Positions 25,159 to 36,482 of a stretch of 64,000 bases of DNA are shown here, piece after piece. The translations under genes were made by a program, and so were the position numbers. A model generated the notes under the pieces. It was not told where the DNA came from. It worked only from the letters and a program-made list of their open reading frames with translations, and did not search any database. Source of the stretch: Arthrobacter terricola (GTDB lineage Bacteria > Actinomycetota > Actinomycetes > Actinomycetales > Micrococcaceae); assembly GCF_004354015.1 (NCBI RefSeq), contig NZ_SMRU01000002.1, positions 62,001 to 126,000 of the forward strand, read 5' to 3'. Position 1 is the first letter of the stretch; each line of letters starts with the position of its first letter.

Positions 25159-26020
25159 CTACGTCGTGACCCAGGGGTTAGCCACCGACTCGGCTGCTAC
25201 GGGTCGGGCCGGTTCCTCGAATCGGGGGCTGTGGGTCTTGATGGACGTTTCCACGGCTTCCTTGTGGGGACCGGTGTACCAAGGCATTGTCCGGACGAGG
25301 GTGGCCGGTGCCTCGGAGGCGAGGACGACGGCGCGGCCGCGGTCGAGTTCGGCGAGGTTGGAGACGTCGAAGATGCGTTCCTTGGCTTCCTGCCGGGAGC
25401 GGCTGGAGCCGGTTTTGCCAGAGGAGATCGAGATGTTGGTGTAGCTATAGTCCCCGATGAGGTCCGAGAGTGCCCGGAGGAAGCCTTCTTCGGCGACGCC
25501 GCCGCCGTACACCTTGACGTTCGCGGCGGACCAGATTTTCCGCATGTTCGCCTCCCCCCAAAGCTCGACGCCCTGGGACCAGGACTGCAGGATGGCCATG
25601 ACGATCAGGCCCTTGGAACCGTAGTGGCTGAACTGATCCGGTAGCCCGGCCCAGCGGACGGCGTTGGCCAGCTCATCGAGGGCGAACAGTGCAGGTTTGG
25701 GCAGGCGTCCGCCGCTGCGCTCGGCCCGTTCCTCCATGGCTTCTGCGATGGCCACGGTCAGGGCGGTGGTGAGCGGGCGGCGGAGCCGGCACCTTCCTTG
25801 GAGAGGATGTAGATCGTCTCCTGGGAGGCTAGATCGTCTCCTGGGAGGCGGCGAAGTCGTGCGGGTTGAACCGGCGGCGGGCATCCGTGCCCACGGAGGC
25901 GCCGCGGGCCGGGGCGACCCAGCGCAGCGTGTTCCTGGACTTGAGGCACTGGATCATTTTCTCGGCGGTGCCGAAGATCCCGTCGCGCTGCTTATCGGCC
26001 AGCTTCAGCTCTGGATGACG
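25159..26020 (-). pseudogene. type IV coupling protein (TraG/TraD-like), disrupted C-terminal part
   Basis: The 3' part reads ALDELANAVRWAGLPDQFSH split from YGSKGLIVMAILQSWSQGVE, then NVKVYGGG, the C-terminal ATPase half of VirD4-like coupling proteins. The 5' part (GIFGTAEKMIQCLKSRNTLR, WVAP, FNPHDFAASQETIY) is in another frame. An exact 20-bp tandem duplication at 25810-25849 creates an in-frame TAG, and a second frameshift follows near 25785. The N-terminal membrane helices and Walker A are gone. It is the remnant of a conjugation gene next to DUF4913. Confidence 0.8.
25810..25849. repeat. 20-bp exact tandem duplication
   Basis: Two abutting identical 20-mers (25810-25829, 25830-25849). 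Because 20 is not divisible by three, the second copy shifts the coupling-protein frame, and its junction spells TAG in that frame. Removing one copy restores ASQETIYILSKEG. Confidence 0.9.
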
Positions 26021-26209
26021 GCCGCGGGTTTAACAGGGCCCGGAGCCGACGTCGACCTGCCCTGGCCGGTCTCCGTCCGCAGGGGTAAATTGATTAATGG
26101 TGTGGCCCGGAGCCTGCCACAGGCCTCCCTCACAGAGGGGTGGGGCCGCCAAGATCAGGGATGTTCCATGAACAAAGAGATGGACCACTGGCGGGCACCG
26201 GCCACCCGG

Positions 26210-26334
26210 CTGCGGGCATCGGAAAGGTCGATAGCCTGCTCGTCGGTCCGACCGAGAACAAAGTCCGCTTCCTGGTAGTGGAGTGCGGCGGCTTTCGCGG
26301 AATGATATACCCTAATCTCCTCTTCGGAAGGTAG
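26210..26334 (+). pseudogene. PRC-barrel domain fragment
   Basis: A short plus-strand frame reads AAGIGKVDSLLVGPTENK then VRFLVVECGGFRG, the second and third strands of a PRC-barrel (typically KIGKVEDLLVD...VRYLVVDTGGFLG). Upstream and downstream parts are missing. Small, but the pattern is specific. Confidence 0.55.
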
Positions 26335-26402
26335 GGCAGAGCAGCAAGCTACCGTCGGTCCAGTCACATTCATCAGACGCAATCGAAGGAAGAGGTTCCA
26401 CT

Positions 26403-27125
26403 GTGTCACTGCCAAGAACGAAACTGGTCAAGAAGGAAGAAGTAGCCGAACAAACCATGGCCTTCGAGTTCGAGAAGCCTGCCGGATTCAGCTACAAGGC
26501 TGGTCAATTCGCGGACTACACGCTGATTGACCCCCCGGACACCGACCAGGAGGGAAATACCCGCGGATTCTCGCTGTCCAGCGCGCCCTATGAGCCCAAC
26601 CTAATGTGCACGACGCGCATACGGGACACCGCATTCAAGCGGGTTCTCAAGGACATGCCCATCGGGACCGAGCTAGAGCTGGATGCCCCTTATGGATCGT
26701 TTACCTTGCACAATAAGGTCGCCAGGTCCGCGGTCTTCCTTACCGGCGGGATCGGAATCACACCGGTACGAAGCATTGCCCTGCAGTCGGTCCATGACCA
26801 GACAGGGCACACGATCATTGTGTTCGCCTCCAACAAGCGGCCCGAGGATGCAGCCTTCCTGGACGAGCTGAAAAGCCTGGGCGAGTCAAATGTCAACGTC
26901 ACCTTCGTTGCCACCATGACCGAACCTGAAAATTCGCATCAGCCCTGGGACGGAGAAACCGGGGTTATCGATCAGAACATGATCTCCAGATACGTCGAGG
27001 ATCTGAGCACTCCGATCTATTACCTTTGCGGCCCGGCAGGCCTGGTCAAAGCCATGCGCAGCCTCCTTAACGGTGCGGGCGTGGACGACGATGACATCCG
27101 CACGGAGGAGTTCACCGGATACTGA
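26403..27125 (+). CDS. FAD-dependent ferredoxin/flavodoxin reductase-like oxidoreductase
   Basis: 240 residues from GTG 26403. RGFSLSSAPYEPN (residues ~55) is the FAD-binding RxxS motif, and FLTGGIGITPVRSI near 115 is the NAD(P)-binding loop. YYLCGPAGLVKAM and the C-terminal EEFTGY complete the FNR fold. There is no N-terminal ferredoxin or C-terminal 2Fe-2S domain, so the redox partner must be separate. It is a stand-alone gene upstream of succinate dehydrogenase. Confidence 0.88.
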   Translation: MSLPRTKLVKKEEVAEQTMAFEFEKPAGFSYKAGQFADYTLIDPPDTDQEGNTRGFSLSSAPYEPNLMCTTRIRDTAFKRVLKDMPIGTELELDAPYGSFTLHNKVARSAVFLTGGIGITPVRSIALQSVHDQTGHTIIVFASNKRPEDAAFLDELKSLGESNVNVTFVATMTEPENSHQPWDGETGVIDQNMISRYVEDLSTPIYYLCGPAGLVKAMRSLLNGAGVDDDDIRTEEFTGY

Positions 27126-27452
27126 AATGCAAACCGTTCGGTTCCCCTCGGATAAGAGGGGCCATCAGCCGTAGCGGCGCGCGTCCAGAACAAAAAGGGG
27201 CTGCTGCAACGGGTTGGGTCCGCGATCACGGCGCGGCGGCCATCGGGGTCCGTCCCCCAACGAAAGTTACCTCCCCTGGCAGATGCGTAGAGGTGTAGTA
27301 GCCAAGGCTCTTGAGCAGTTGCGCAAAATGATCCAGTGCTTCGACGTTGTCCGCAGGGGCGCTCCGTTCGGCATGCGCCCCGCTCCGCGAGCACTGCAGG
27401 TGAGTCCCGTCGGTGTCTAGCGTGTTATCCGAATCGGTTCTAGGGTGATGCA
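27126..27452. other. intergenic, sdh promoter region
   Basis: About 330 bases with no coding signal. TAGGGTG lies just upstream of ATG 27453 and would serve as the sdhC ribosome-binding site. I could not assign promoter boxes confidently. Confidence 0.4.
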
Positions 27453-28168
27453 ATGGGAATTAGCGATGGAGCTGGTTTGCGGTCGAAGCTTCGGTTTTCC
27501 GTGACGCTGCACGCTGCGATGGCGGTCTCCGGTCTGATCATGGTGCTTTTTCTGCTGGCCCATATGTACGGCAACCTCAAGATTTTCGAAGGCCAGCAGG
27601 CGTTTGACGGTTACTCCGCGTATCTGCGTGAGATCGGCGAGCCTTTGTTGCCCCGCGAGGGTGCATTGTGGATTGTGCGTGTAGTGCTGCTGTTCAGTGT
27701 TGTGATCCATATATACGCGGCATTTACCTTGTGGCTTCGATCCCGGACAGCTACGGCTGGCAAGGGCGGCTGGCGTTATGAGACCAGGAAGAACCGGCGC
27801 GGGGTCCAGCGCAGCTACGCCTCGTTTACGATGCGCTGGGGCGGGGTGCTCATTGGTCTTTTCGTCATTTACCACATCCTCAATTTGAGCGCGGACTACA
27901 TTGCACCCGGCGGCCCGTCACCGAGCCCGTATCAGCGCATGGTCAACGACTTCTCGATCTGGTGGGTGGTGCTCTCGTATCTGATCGCGCTAGTCGCGCT
28001 CGGTTTCCATTTGCGCCACGGGGTGTGGAGCGCGTTCGCCTCCCTCGGCGCCAACTCCTCCGTGACACGCAGACGCGTACTCAACCAGGCGGCCAGCCTG
28101 GCCGCCGTGGTCATCCTGGTGGGGTTCCTGGTCCCGCCGCTGGCGATTTTCGTGGGGTGGGTGAGGTA

Positions 28169-28169
<1 letters not shown>
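27453..28169 (+). CDS. sdhC: succinate dehydrogenase cytochrome b558 subunit
   Basis: 238 residues, five predicted helices. [40 protein letters not shown], and [16 protein letters not shown] carry the histidines expected to bind two haems in the single-anchor b558 family. YQRMVNDFS is typical of the loop before the fourth helix. This subunit anchors SdhAB to the membrane and passes electrons to menaquinone. The stop overlaps the sdhA start (TAATG), so the three genes form one coupled operon. Confidence 0.92.
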
Positions 28170-30108
<1,939 letters not shown>

Positions 30109-30112
<4 letters not shown>

Positions 30113-30858
30113 ACATCACCTTGCGCATCTGGCGCCAGCATGACAGGGACGCCGCAGGCAAGATGGTCCGTTACAGTGTCGACGGGATCTCCCCCGATAT
30201 GTCCTTCCTGGAAATGCTCGACGTGCTCAACGAACAGCTCACCGCGGCCGGCGGCGAACCCGTCGCCTTCGACAACGACTGCCGTGAAGGGATCTGCGGG
30301 ATGTGCAGCCTCGTCATCAATGGCATTGCCCACGGCCCCGAGATGCTCACCGCTACCTGCCAGCTGTATATGCGCCATTTCCACGACGGCGACACCATCG
30401 ACGTCGAGCCCTGGCGTTCGCCGGCGTTCCCCATCCTCAGGGACCTCATCGTCGACCGCAGTGCTTTCGACCGGATCATCCAATCAGGCGGGTACATCAG
30501 CGCGCCCACCGGGGCAGCGCCGGACGCGGCAGCCACACTCGTGCCCAAGGAGGACGCGGACAAGTCCTTCGACGCAGCCACCTGCATCGGCTGCGGGGCC
30601 TGTGTTGCTGCCTGCCCCAACGGGTCTGCAATGCTCTTCACGGGCGCGAAAGCAATACACCTCGGCGCGCTCCCCCAAGGCCAGATCGAGCGCAACTCGC
30701 GGGCGCTGGCCATGGTTAATCAGCACGACGCCGAAGGCTTCGGCGGCTGCACCCAGATCGGTGAATGCACGGCCGTCTGCCCGGTAGGCATCCCGCTGGA
30801 CGTGATCTCACGTCTCAACGGGGATGTGTTGTCCGCATTACGTAAGGCGAAATCCTGA
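30109..30858 (+). CDS. sdhB: succinate dehydrogenase iron-sulfur subunit
   Basis: 249 residues starting in the sdhA stop (ATGA). CREGICGMC near residue 56 binds the 2Fe-2S cluster. [12 protein letters not shown] and [16 protein letters not shown] supply the 4Fe-4S and 3Fe-4S ligands. Electrons pass from FAD through these clusters to the cytochrome b anchor. The last operon gene; no clear terminator follows. Confidence 0.95.
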
Positions 30859-31141
30859 TTCGTGATGAACGGCAGCAGCCTCCGCTTTCGGAATCATCAC
30901 CGTCGGCTTCCGTGGTGTTGTTTGCTTCTTAGCGGCCCACCTGCGGGGCTACCATGAGACAGGCTCGAACGGCTGGGAGGGAGACGTTGGGTCAACGATG
31001 CAGCGGGCGAGCGTTCAGGAGATTGACCCATACAAGACACTATTCGTGGTCACTCTGACTTCCGTATGGGCCCGCTGCTGACGCTGCTGACCTCCACGTT
31101 CGTATAGGTCCTTGACGGACCGGACAGGTTGAGGTGTAAAC

Positions 31142-31528
31142 ATGCACAAACATTCACTCGATGCTTTGGCCCGTGAGCTGCTTGAGCGCGCGGCTGCAGC
31201 CGGTGGGGGCCACACCGCTGACACCGTTGTCGGCGGCCATGAGCGCGTGCTCCGTCAGACGGTCATTGCGCTGGTGCAGGGTACGTCCCTGGCGGAACAC
31301 GAGAATCCCGGTGAAGCGACGGTGCACGTGTTGCTTGGCCGGGTGCGGCTGAGTGCCGGCGAGGTGTCATGGGAGGGTCGTCCCGGTGACCTGCTCATCG
31401 TTCCCGACACGCGCCACAGTCTCCACGCGCTGGAGGACTCGGCCGTTCTGCTGACGGTCGCCAAACTGGACAACAGCCCGGCACCCGTACCCAAAACTCC
31501 TCGCCGGGACCCCTCTGCCCGCACGTAA
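31142..31528 (+). CDS. cupin-domain protein
   Basis: 128 residues. ALVQGTSLAEHENPGEATVH, VLLGRVRLSAGEVSWEGRPG and DLLIVPDTRHSLHALED form two cupin strands-turn motifs with histidine and glutamate metal ligands. Small single-domain cupins of this type often sense or protect redox status. The gene stands alone after sdhCAB; GAGGTG upstream of ATG is a fair ribosome-binding site. The function is not known. Confidence 0.85.
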   Translation: MHKHSLDALARELLERAAAAGGGHTADTVVGGHERVLRQTVIALVQGTSLAEHENPGEATVHVLLGRVRLSAGEVSWEGRPGDLLIVPDTRHSLHALEDSAVLLTVAKLDNSPAPVPKTPRRDPSART

Positions 31529-31669
31529 TATCGCGGACTCGTCTGCCCGTTACCGGTGACTCCGTCTGCCGCCAACGCAGATGTTACGTACCCCCGAGCC
31601 CTCCCCGCGTCGGACTGCGCGCTGCAAAAGCCGCTGAGGCGTTGCGGGGAGGGCTTCGAAAGACGCATC

Positions 31670-32280
31670 CTCATACCGTTTGGGAAGGAGCAGGAACGGC
31701 CAGCGTCCCGCTATCCGAGGACCACCTGCGGGGCAAATCCGACAGGATGACATCTGCGTCCATCCGCAGGCCTGCTATGCCGGGCAGGAGGTGGGACTCC
31801 GCACCAGCACCAAGGTCGCGGGATTCGACCCTTCCAGCCGCAGGTCAGTTTGTGTATCGGGGAAACCGGTCGACTACGACAAAGTGCTGCTGGCTACCTT
31901 GGGATCCGGACATTTACTGCGCTGCACACGTTACAACTCCATCCCGTGCTAGGCAAACACACCCACATCGAGCACTGGTCCGACGCAACTCAGCCAGCCG
32001 ACTGTCGCTTGCCGGGTCCATGCTTGGTCTGGACGCGACCTGACAAGGTTCCGTGCTTCTACAGCGAACAGGATGAATTTGGGATCGAATACTCCGGTCA
32101 TGTGGAGCTGGAGGGCGACGACGAAGTGCTCTTACGGAGGGCAAGGACAGACCGAATGCATCACGTTCTGGCTCAGGAACCACCGGGTGCTCGAGGGAAT
32201 GAACATTAACGTCTAGGCTCAAATCGACTCGATCCTTGAGGACACGGCAGTTGAAGATACCTCGGGAATCATCCGTATGG
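31670..32280 (+). pseudogene. NAD(P)/FAD ferredoxin reductase, heavily decayed
   Basis: Pieces in several plus-strand frames align in order with rhodocoxin/putidaredoxin reductases: VPLSEDHLRGKSD (31700s), GLRTSTKVAGFDPSS and PVDYDKVLLAT (to ~31905), then VPCFYSEQDEFGIEYSGHVE and ECITFWLRNHRVLEGMNINV near 32150-32215, which is the reductase C-terminal domain. The NAD-binding middle is deleted. Frameshifts and missing sequence rule out function. Confidence 0.7.
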
Positions 32281-32390
32281 TTTGTGTCTCCACGTCCCTT
32301 TACGGCGCACTCGCGGGACGGCTAGCCTGATAGAGTCCTCGATCGGTGTCTAACCCGGTCTTTCCATTTTCTTGAAAGGCTGGTTTCCGG

Positions 32391-32903
32391 ATGGGGTCTG
32401 ACGATTCAGGAGCACCCGGTGCACCCGGTGCACCCGGTGCACCCGGTAGGAGTGTTCCGGACCGGGGCGAGGCTTCCGGACAGGGTCCGCATCAACCGCT
32501 TCAACTGGCCTCGGCTGTGATGTTCGTGGCCGAGCTGGATCGTTCTCTGGCCTTTTATCAGGAACTGCTGAGGTGGGAAGTAACAGTCCACGACGATACC
32601 GTGGCATTGCTGGTCAGCCCGGACGGATACCAGTTGTACCTGCGCACCATGGGAAAGTGGGCACAGCATCCCATGGGCAATATCGGCATCCAGTACCTCA
32701 TATGGACCGCCCGCGACGAGGATGACCTGATTCGTTGCGAACAGGTCCTCCGGAAATACTCTTCACAGGTAGCGAGCCGCAAGTTGGAAGGTTTCAATCT
32801 GGTTGAGGGGCGCGGCCCCGACGACGTTCCGGTGCTGGTGACGTATCCGGGACCGGCCCAGGCCCCGCGGCATGAGATCCTGCAGAGAATCTACCAATGG
32901 TAG
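32391..32903 (+). CDS. VOC (glyoxalase-fold) family protein
   Basis: 170 residues. After about 40 low-complexity residues comes the VOC core: LASAVMFVAELDRSLAFYQE, VALLVSPDGYQLYLRTMG, IQYLIWTARDEDDL and GRGPDDVPVLVTYPGP, with the beta-alpha-beta-beta-beta pattern. The N-terminus starts with GAPGAPGAPGAPG, encoded by four tandem 9-bp units. Metal-ligand residues are not all clear, so enzyme versus binding role is open. A later ATG at 32520 would drop the repeat. Confidence 0.75.
   Translation: MGSDDSGAPGAPGAPGAPGRSVPDRGEASGQGPHQPLQLASAVMFVAELDRSLAFYQELLRWEVTVHDDTVALLVSPDGYQLYLRTMGKWAQHPMGNIGIQYLIWTARDEDDLIRCEQVLRKYSSQVASRKLEGFNLVEGRGPDDVPVLVTYPGPAQAPRHEILQRIYQW
32412..32447 (+). repeat. 9-bp tandem repeat GCACCCGGT x4 in coding sequence
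   Basis: Four exact copies encode Ala-Pro-Gly repeats near the VOC protein N-terminus. Copy changes would keep the frame and alter only the tail length. Confidence 0.9.
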
Positions 32904-32940
32904 AAATCCAGGGGCTGACGGGGATGCGAACGGCGGTGCA

Positions 32941-33230
32941 GTGACCGAGAATTCCCCCGTTCCGGCCCCAGGGCGGCCGTGGACCGTTACCGGCACGGCG
33001 TGCTGAGCGGCCCCAAACCCCGGATCCGCCTCAAATTTCGTAGCCATCGTCGACGGCGCCGCACGGGTAAGTATTTCGGGCGCGTTGTCAGGTTCCGCGG
33101 AGCAACGATCTTTCGACCCCCTGCGCCGAATGGCGGACGCGGTGATGGTGGATGCGCGGACGCTGGGTGTCGTCGATACGGTGTGCCTGAGTGAGATACC
33201 TGGCCATGCCCGAGGGCCAGCCGGATGCGG
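32941..33230 (+). pseudogene. RibD C-terminal/dihydrofolate reductase-like fragment
   Basis: From GTG 32941 the frame gives GRPWTVTGTAC, then an in-frame TGA, then SNFVAIVDGAARVSISGALS, SGSAEQRSFDPLRRMADAVM. This fits the RibD C-terminal domain, where NMVASLDGA...GPADRxxFxxLRxxADVVLVGAxT is typical. About 90 residues remain of over 200, and the stop codon disables it. Confidence 0.5.
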
Positions 33231-33318
33231 GGGACAACCCGAGAGACCGGCCGACGTAATAAATGGACGCAATCGACAGGAAGCCGCGGGCGTCATGCAG
33301 ACAGGCTCTCCGTCACCT

Positions 33319-35679
33319 TCACGACCCGGACGGGCGGTGAGGTTTTGGTCCCCGCCCGACCGGCTGGACAGGTCTTGGCCCTGCCGGTGGCGGTTCCGGA
33401 ATGGCACAGGTGAGCGCTTCACCGGTAGAGACCGTGACCGGCTGACCGTGGTGAAGGATCTGCAACGGTGTACCTTCTCGAAGCGTGTACGACGCCATTG
33501 TGCGGGTGATCTCCACACGGAGCGTCCGCCCCGTCAAGAGCATGCCAAAGGCCAACCGAGTGAGTCCCGGCGGCAGCCGGGGTGCGAACCGCAGCACAGC
33601 CCCGTTATCGCGCATCCCGCCGTAACCGGCGATCAAAGCCGTCCAGACCCCCGCCAGCGAGGCAACATGCAGGCCGTCCGCAGTATTGTGTTCGAGGTCG
33701 TCAAGGTCCATCAGCGCCGCTTCGGCAAGATAGTCATCGGCCAGGTCCAGGTGGCCGACCTCGGCCGCAATGACGGCCTGGACGCACGCGGATAGAGACG
33801 AATCACGGACGGTCAGCCTCTCGTAGTAAGCGAAGTTGCGGGCCTTTTGCTCGCGAGTGAACACGTCAGGGTGAAGCTGCATGGCCAGAACCAGGTCCGC
33901 CTGCTTGACGACCTGCTTGCGATAGAGATCGAAATAAGGGAAGTGCAACAAAAGCGGGTACTGCCCGGCCGTGGTGGCGCTGAAGTCCCAGACCTGGTGA
34001 CCGGTGAAACCCTCGGCCTGGGGGTGGACACCCAGCGCCTCGTCGTAGGGGATGAACATACTGGCCGCCGCGTCGCGCCAGCCAGCCATTTCTTCAGCAT
34101 CCACACCGAACTCCCCGGAAAGGTCGGGGTGCCGGGCCGCCGCGTCCGCAGCGGCGACCAGGTTCTGTTGCGCCATCAGGTTGGTGTAGACGTTGTTGTC
34201 CGCGACGGCACTGTACTCGTCGGGCCCAGTAACCCCGTCGATGCGGAACCGACCCAGCCCATCGTGGTGGCCAAGTGAACGCCACAGGCGGGCCGTGTGC
34301 ACGAGCAGCTCCAAACCTATGGTCTGCTCGAACGCAACGTCCGCGGTGGCACGGACATAGCGGACGACGGCCGCCGCGACGTCAGCGTTGATATGGAAGG
34401 CTGCAGTGCCGGCCGGCCAGTAGGCAGAGCACTCCTCACCTCGGATGGTCCGCCACGGGAACGCTGCTCCCTTCAGCCCCAGCTGTCGGGCGCGTGCAAT
34501 CGCCATCGGCAACGTACCGTGCCGCCACCGTAGCGCTTGGGCGGCCGCGTCCGGGGTGGTGTAAGTGAGCACCGGGAGCACGAAGGTCTCGGTGTCCCAG
34601 AATGTGTGACCACCATATCCAGGCCCCGTGAGCCCCTTGGCAGGGATCGCCCTACCCTCGGCACGAGCGCCGGCCTGTAAAACCTCAAACAGTGCAAAGC
34701 GCGCCGCCTGCTGGATTGAGGTGTCGCCGTCGATTTCAACATCCGCCCGCGCCCAAAAATTATCCAGATAGTCCCTTTGCTCGGCGCACAAACCATCCCA
34801 CCCGGTCTGCATGGCGCCTGCCAAGGCGGCGTCAGCTTGATCCCATACTGCGGGAAGGGACCGGGACCCCGACCAACCGTATCCGATGGCCTTGAACAGC
34901 CGGAGGTGTTGCCCGGGTTCAAGGGTTGCCACGACAGTCGTGCGTCCCAGATCCGGGAAGCTCTCGGCGTCAACCCGGGTACCGCCAGGACCGTCTACGA
35001 CGTGATCCATCACGGCGGCGATGATCAGGCGACTGCCGCGGGTGGAATGCACGAGACCCGCGCGAGCGCGATGTGAAGCATTCTTTTCCGGGACCAGCGC
35101 GGTCCCAAGTGCTGCGGCGACTCGTGGGTCACCGCTGGGAGCTGGGAGTTGTTCATTAGCGATGATTTCCGATTGCACAACGATCCGTACCGGATCAGAT
35201 AAGGCTTCAACCTCGTAGCAGACGGCAGCGATGGAGCGCTGCACAAAGGACACCAGTCGTGTTGAGGTGACTCGCACGGCACGGCCAGCGGGAGAAACCC
35301 AGACAGCCCGGCGGGTAAGCAACCCCGACCGGAAGTCGAGGCAACGCTCATGGCTGCGCAACTCCCCGTACCGGACATCGAACGGCTCGTCATCGACCAG
35401 TAACCTGATGGGCTTACCGTTGGTGACATTGATGGCGATTTGTCCGGATTCCGGATACCCGTAGCCGGCTTCCGCGTAGGGCAGGGGCCGCAGCTCAAAC
35501 ACCCCGTTCAAGTAGGAGCCAGGCAAGCCGTGCGGCTCACCCTCGTCCAGGTTAGCCCGCCAGCCAATATGTCCGTTGGAGAGCGCAAACAGTGATTCCG
35601 TCTGGGCCAACAGCCCCAGATCCAGACCTGTTTCACGAAGACACCACGGCTCGGTGACGAAGTCCGGATGTCCGATCAT
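33319..35679 (-). CDS. GH65 disaccharide phosphorylase (kojibiose/trehalose/maltose phosphorylase-like)
   Basis: 786 residues. An N-terminal beta-sandwich spans ~1-270 (LFALSNGHIGWRANLDEGEP near 30). It is followed by an alpha/alpha barrel: HTFWDTETFVLPVL near 360, and GVTGPDEYS near 485 with the conserved general-acid Glu. KQADLVLAMQLHP follows near 595. GH65 enzymes split alpha-linked disaccharides with phosphate to glucose and beta-glucose-1-phosphate. The gene overlaps by four bases the HAD gene upstream of it, whose product would convert beta-glucose-1-phosphate to glucose-6-phosphate. The exact sugar linkage cannot be assigned. Confidence 0.92.
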   Translation of the reverse strand: MIGHPDFVTEPWCLRETGLDLGLLAQTESLFALSNGHIGWRANLDEGEPHGLPGSYLNGVFELRPLPYAEAGYGYPESGQIAINVTNGKPIRLLVDDEPFDVRYGELRSHERCLDFRSGLLTRRAVWVSPAGRAVRVTSTRLVSFVQRSIAAVCYEVEALSDPVRIVVQSEIIANEQLPAPSGDPRVAAALGTALVPEKNASHRARAGLVHSTRGSRLIIAAVMDHVVDGPGGTRVDAESFPDLGRTTVVATLEPGQHLRLFKAIGYGWSGSRSLPAVWDQADAALAGAMQTGWDGLCAEQRDYLDNFWARADVEIDGDTSIQQAARFALFEVLQAGARAEGRAIPAKGLTGPGYGGHTFWDTETFVLPVLTYTTPDAAAQALRWRHGTLPMAIARARQLGLKGAAFPWRTIRGEECSAYWPAGTAAFHINADVAAAVVRYVRATADVAFEQTIGLELLVHTARLWRSLGHHDGLGRFRIDGVTGPDEYSAVADNNVYTNLMAQQNLVAAADAAARHPDLSGEFGVDAEEMAGWRDAAASMFIPYDEALGVHPQAEGFTGHQVWDFSATTAGQYPLLLHFPYFDLYRKQVVKQADLVLAMQLHPDVFTREQKARNFAYYERLTVRDSSLSACVQAVIAAEVGHLDLADDYLAEAALMDLDDLEHNTADGLHVASLAGVWTALIAGYGGMRDNGAVLRFAPRLPPGLTRLAFGMLLTGRTLRVEITRTMASYTLREGTPLQILHHGQPVTVSTGEALTCAIPEPPPAGPRPVQPVGRGPKPHRPSGS

Positions 35680-36482
35680 GACCGGGCCGGAACGTCCATC
35701 AGGTCGGACACGACGATGTCGGCGCCGTGGTCCAGAAGGGCCTGAGTCTGTCCAACCCGGTCCACCCCGATGACCTGGCCGAAGCCACCGGCCCGGCCGG
35801 CCGCCACACCGGCCAGTGAATCCTCAAAGACGGCACATTCGCCCGGTTTCATCCCCAGCGCGCGGGCCGCTGCCAAGTACATGTCCGGTGCAGGCTTGCC
35901 CAACAGATTTTCGCGCCGGGCTGTGAGACCGTCGATGCGCCGGTCAAAGAGGTCCTCAATGTTGGCGGCGGCAAGCACCGCTTGGCAGTTAGCGCTGGAT
36001 GACACGACGGCGCAGCGCAGACCGGCCCGGCGAACCGCATGCACGAACCGCACGGAGCCTTCAAAAACCTCAACGCCGTCATCGCGAATACGACGTAGAA
36101 CAATCTCGTTCTTGGCGTTGCCGAGCCCGAACACAGTCCCGGTGCCGGCTGCATCATCCGGCTGGCCCTCCGGCAGGGAGAGGTGCCGCGAGGCCAGGAA
36201 CGACCGAGTACCGTCCGCACGGGATTTACCATCAACGTAGCGGTCGTAGTCGGCACCGGCGTCGAACGGCACGAAGGGTGTACCGGTGCTCCGTGCGGAC
36301 TCGCGTAGATAGGCATCGAACATCTCTTTCCAAGCGGCGGCGTGGACCCTGGCCGTTCTCGTTAGCACACCGTCCAAATCAAAGAGGCATGCCCGCAAAC
36401 CCTTGTCCAAACCCGCCGTCGTGGCGTCGGCCTGGACCGCAGGGTTCGCCGCGTCGGAACCACTATCCGGTGCCGGTGTCAT
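35676..36482 (-). CDS. HAD-family beta-phosphoglucomutase-like hydrolase
   Basis: 268 residues. ACLFDLDGVLTRTARVHAAA near residue 32 holds the nucleophile and acid Asp. WKEMFDAYL, DYDRYVDGKSRADG, VVSSSANCQAVL, KPAPDMYLAAARALG and VFEDSLAGVAAGRAGG complete the beta-PGM fold. It would isomerise beta-glucose-1-phosphate, the product of the coupled GH65 enzyme. It overlaps the upstream UspA gene and the downstream GH65 gene (ATGA-type joins), so the three are one operon. The N-terminal ~25 residues are a non-conserved extension. Confidence 0.9.
   Translation of the reverse strand: MTPAPDSGSDAANPAVQADATTAGLDKGLRACLFDLDGVLTRTARVHAAAWKEMFDAYLRESARSTGTPFVPFDAGADYDRYVDGKSRADGTRSFLASRHLSLPEGQPDDAAGTGTVFGLGNAKNEIVLRRIRDDGVEVFEGSVRFVHAVRRAGLRCAVVSSSANCQAVLAAANIEDLFDRRIDGLTARRENLLGKPAPDMYLAAARALGMKPGECAVFEDSLAGVAAGRAGGFGQVIGVDRVGQTQALLDHGADIVVSDLMDVPARS

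Noticed and set aside
26155-26415. 86-residue minus-strand protein before the flavin reductase gene
   Set aside because: The plus strand of the same bases encodes a recognisable PRC-barrel segment; the minus reading has no motif.
32391-32460. CRISPR-like repeat
   Set aside because: Short 9-bp direct repeats without spacers; they encode Ala-Pro-Gly in a VOC protein.
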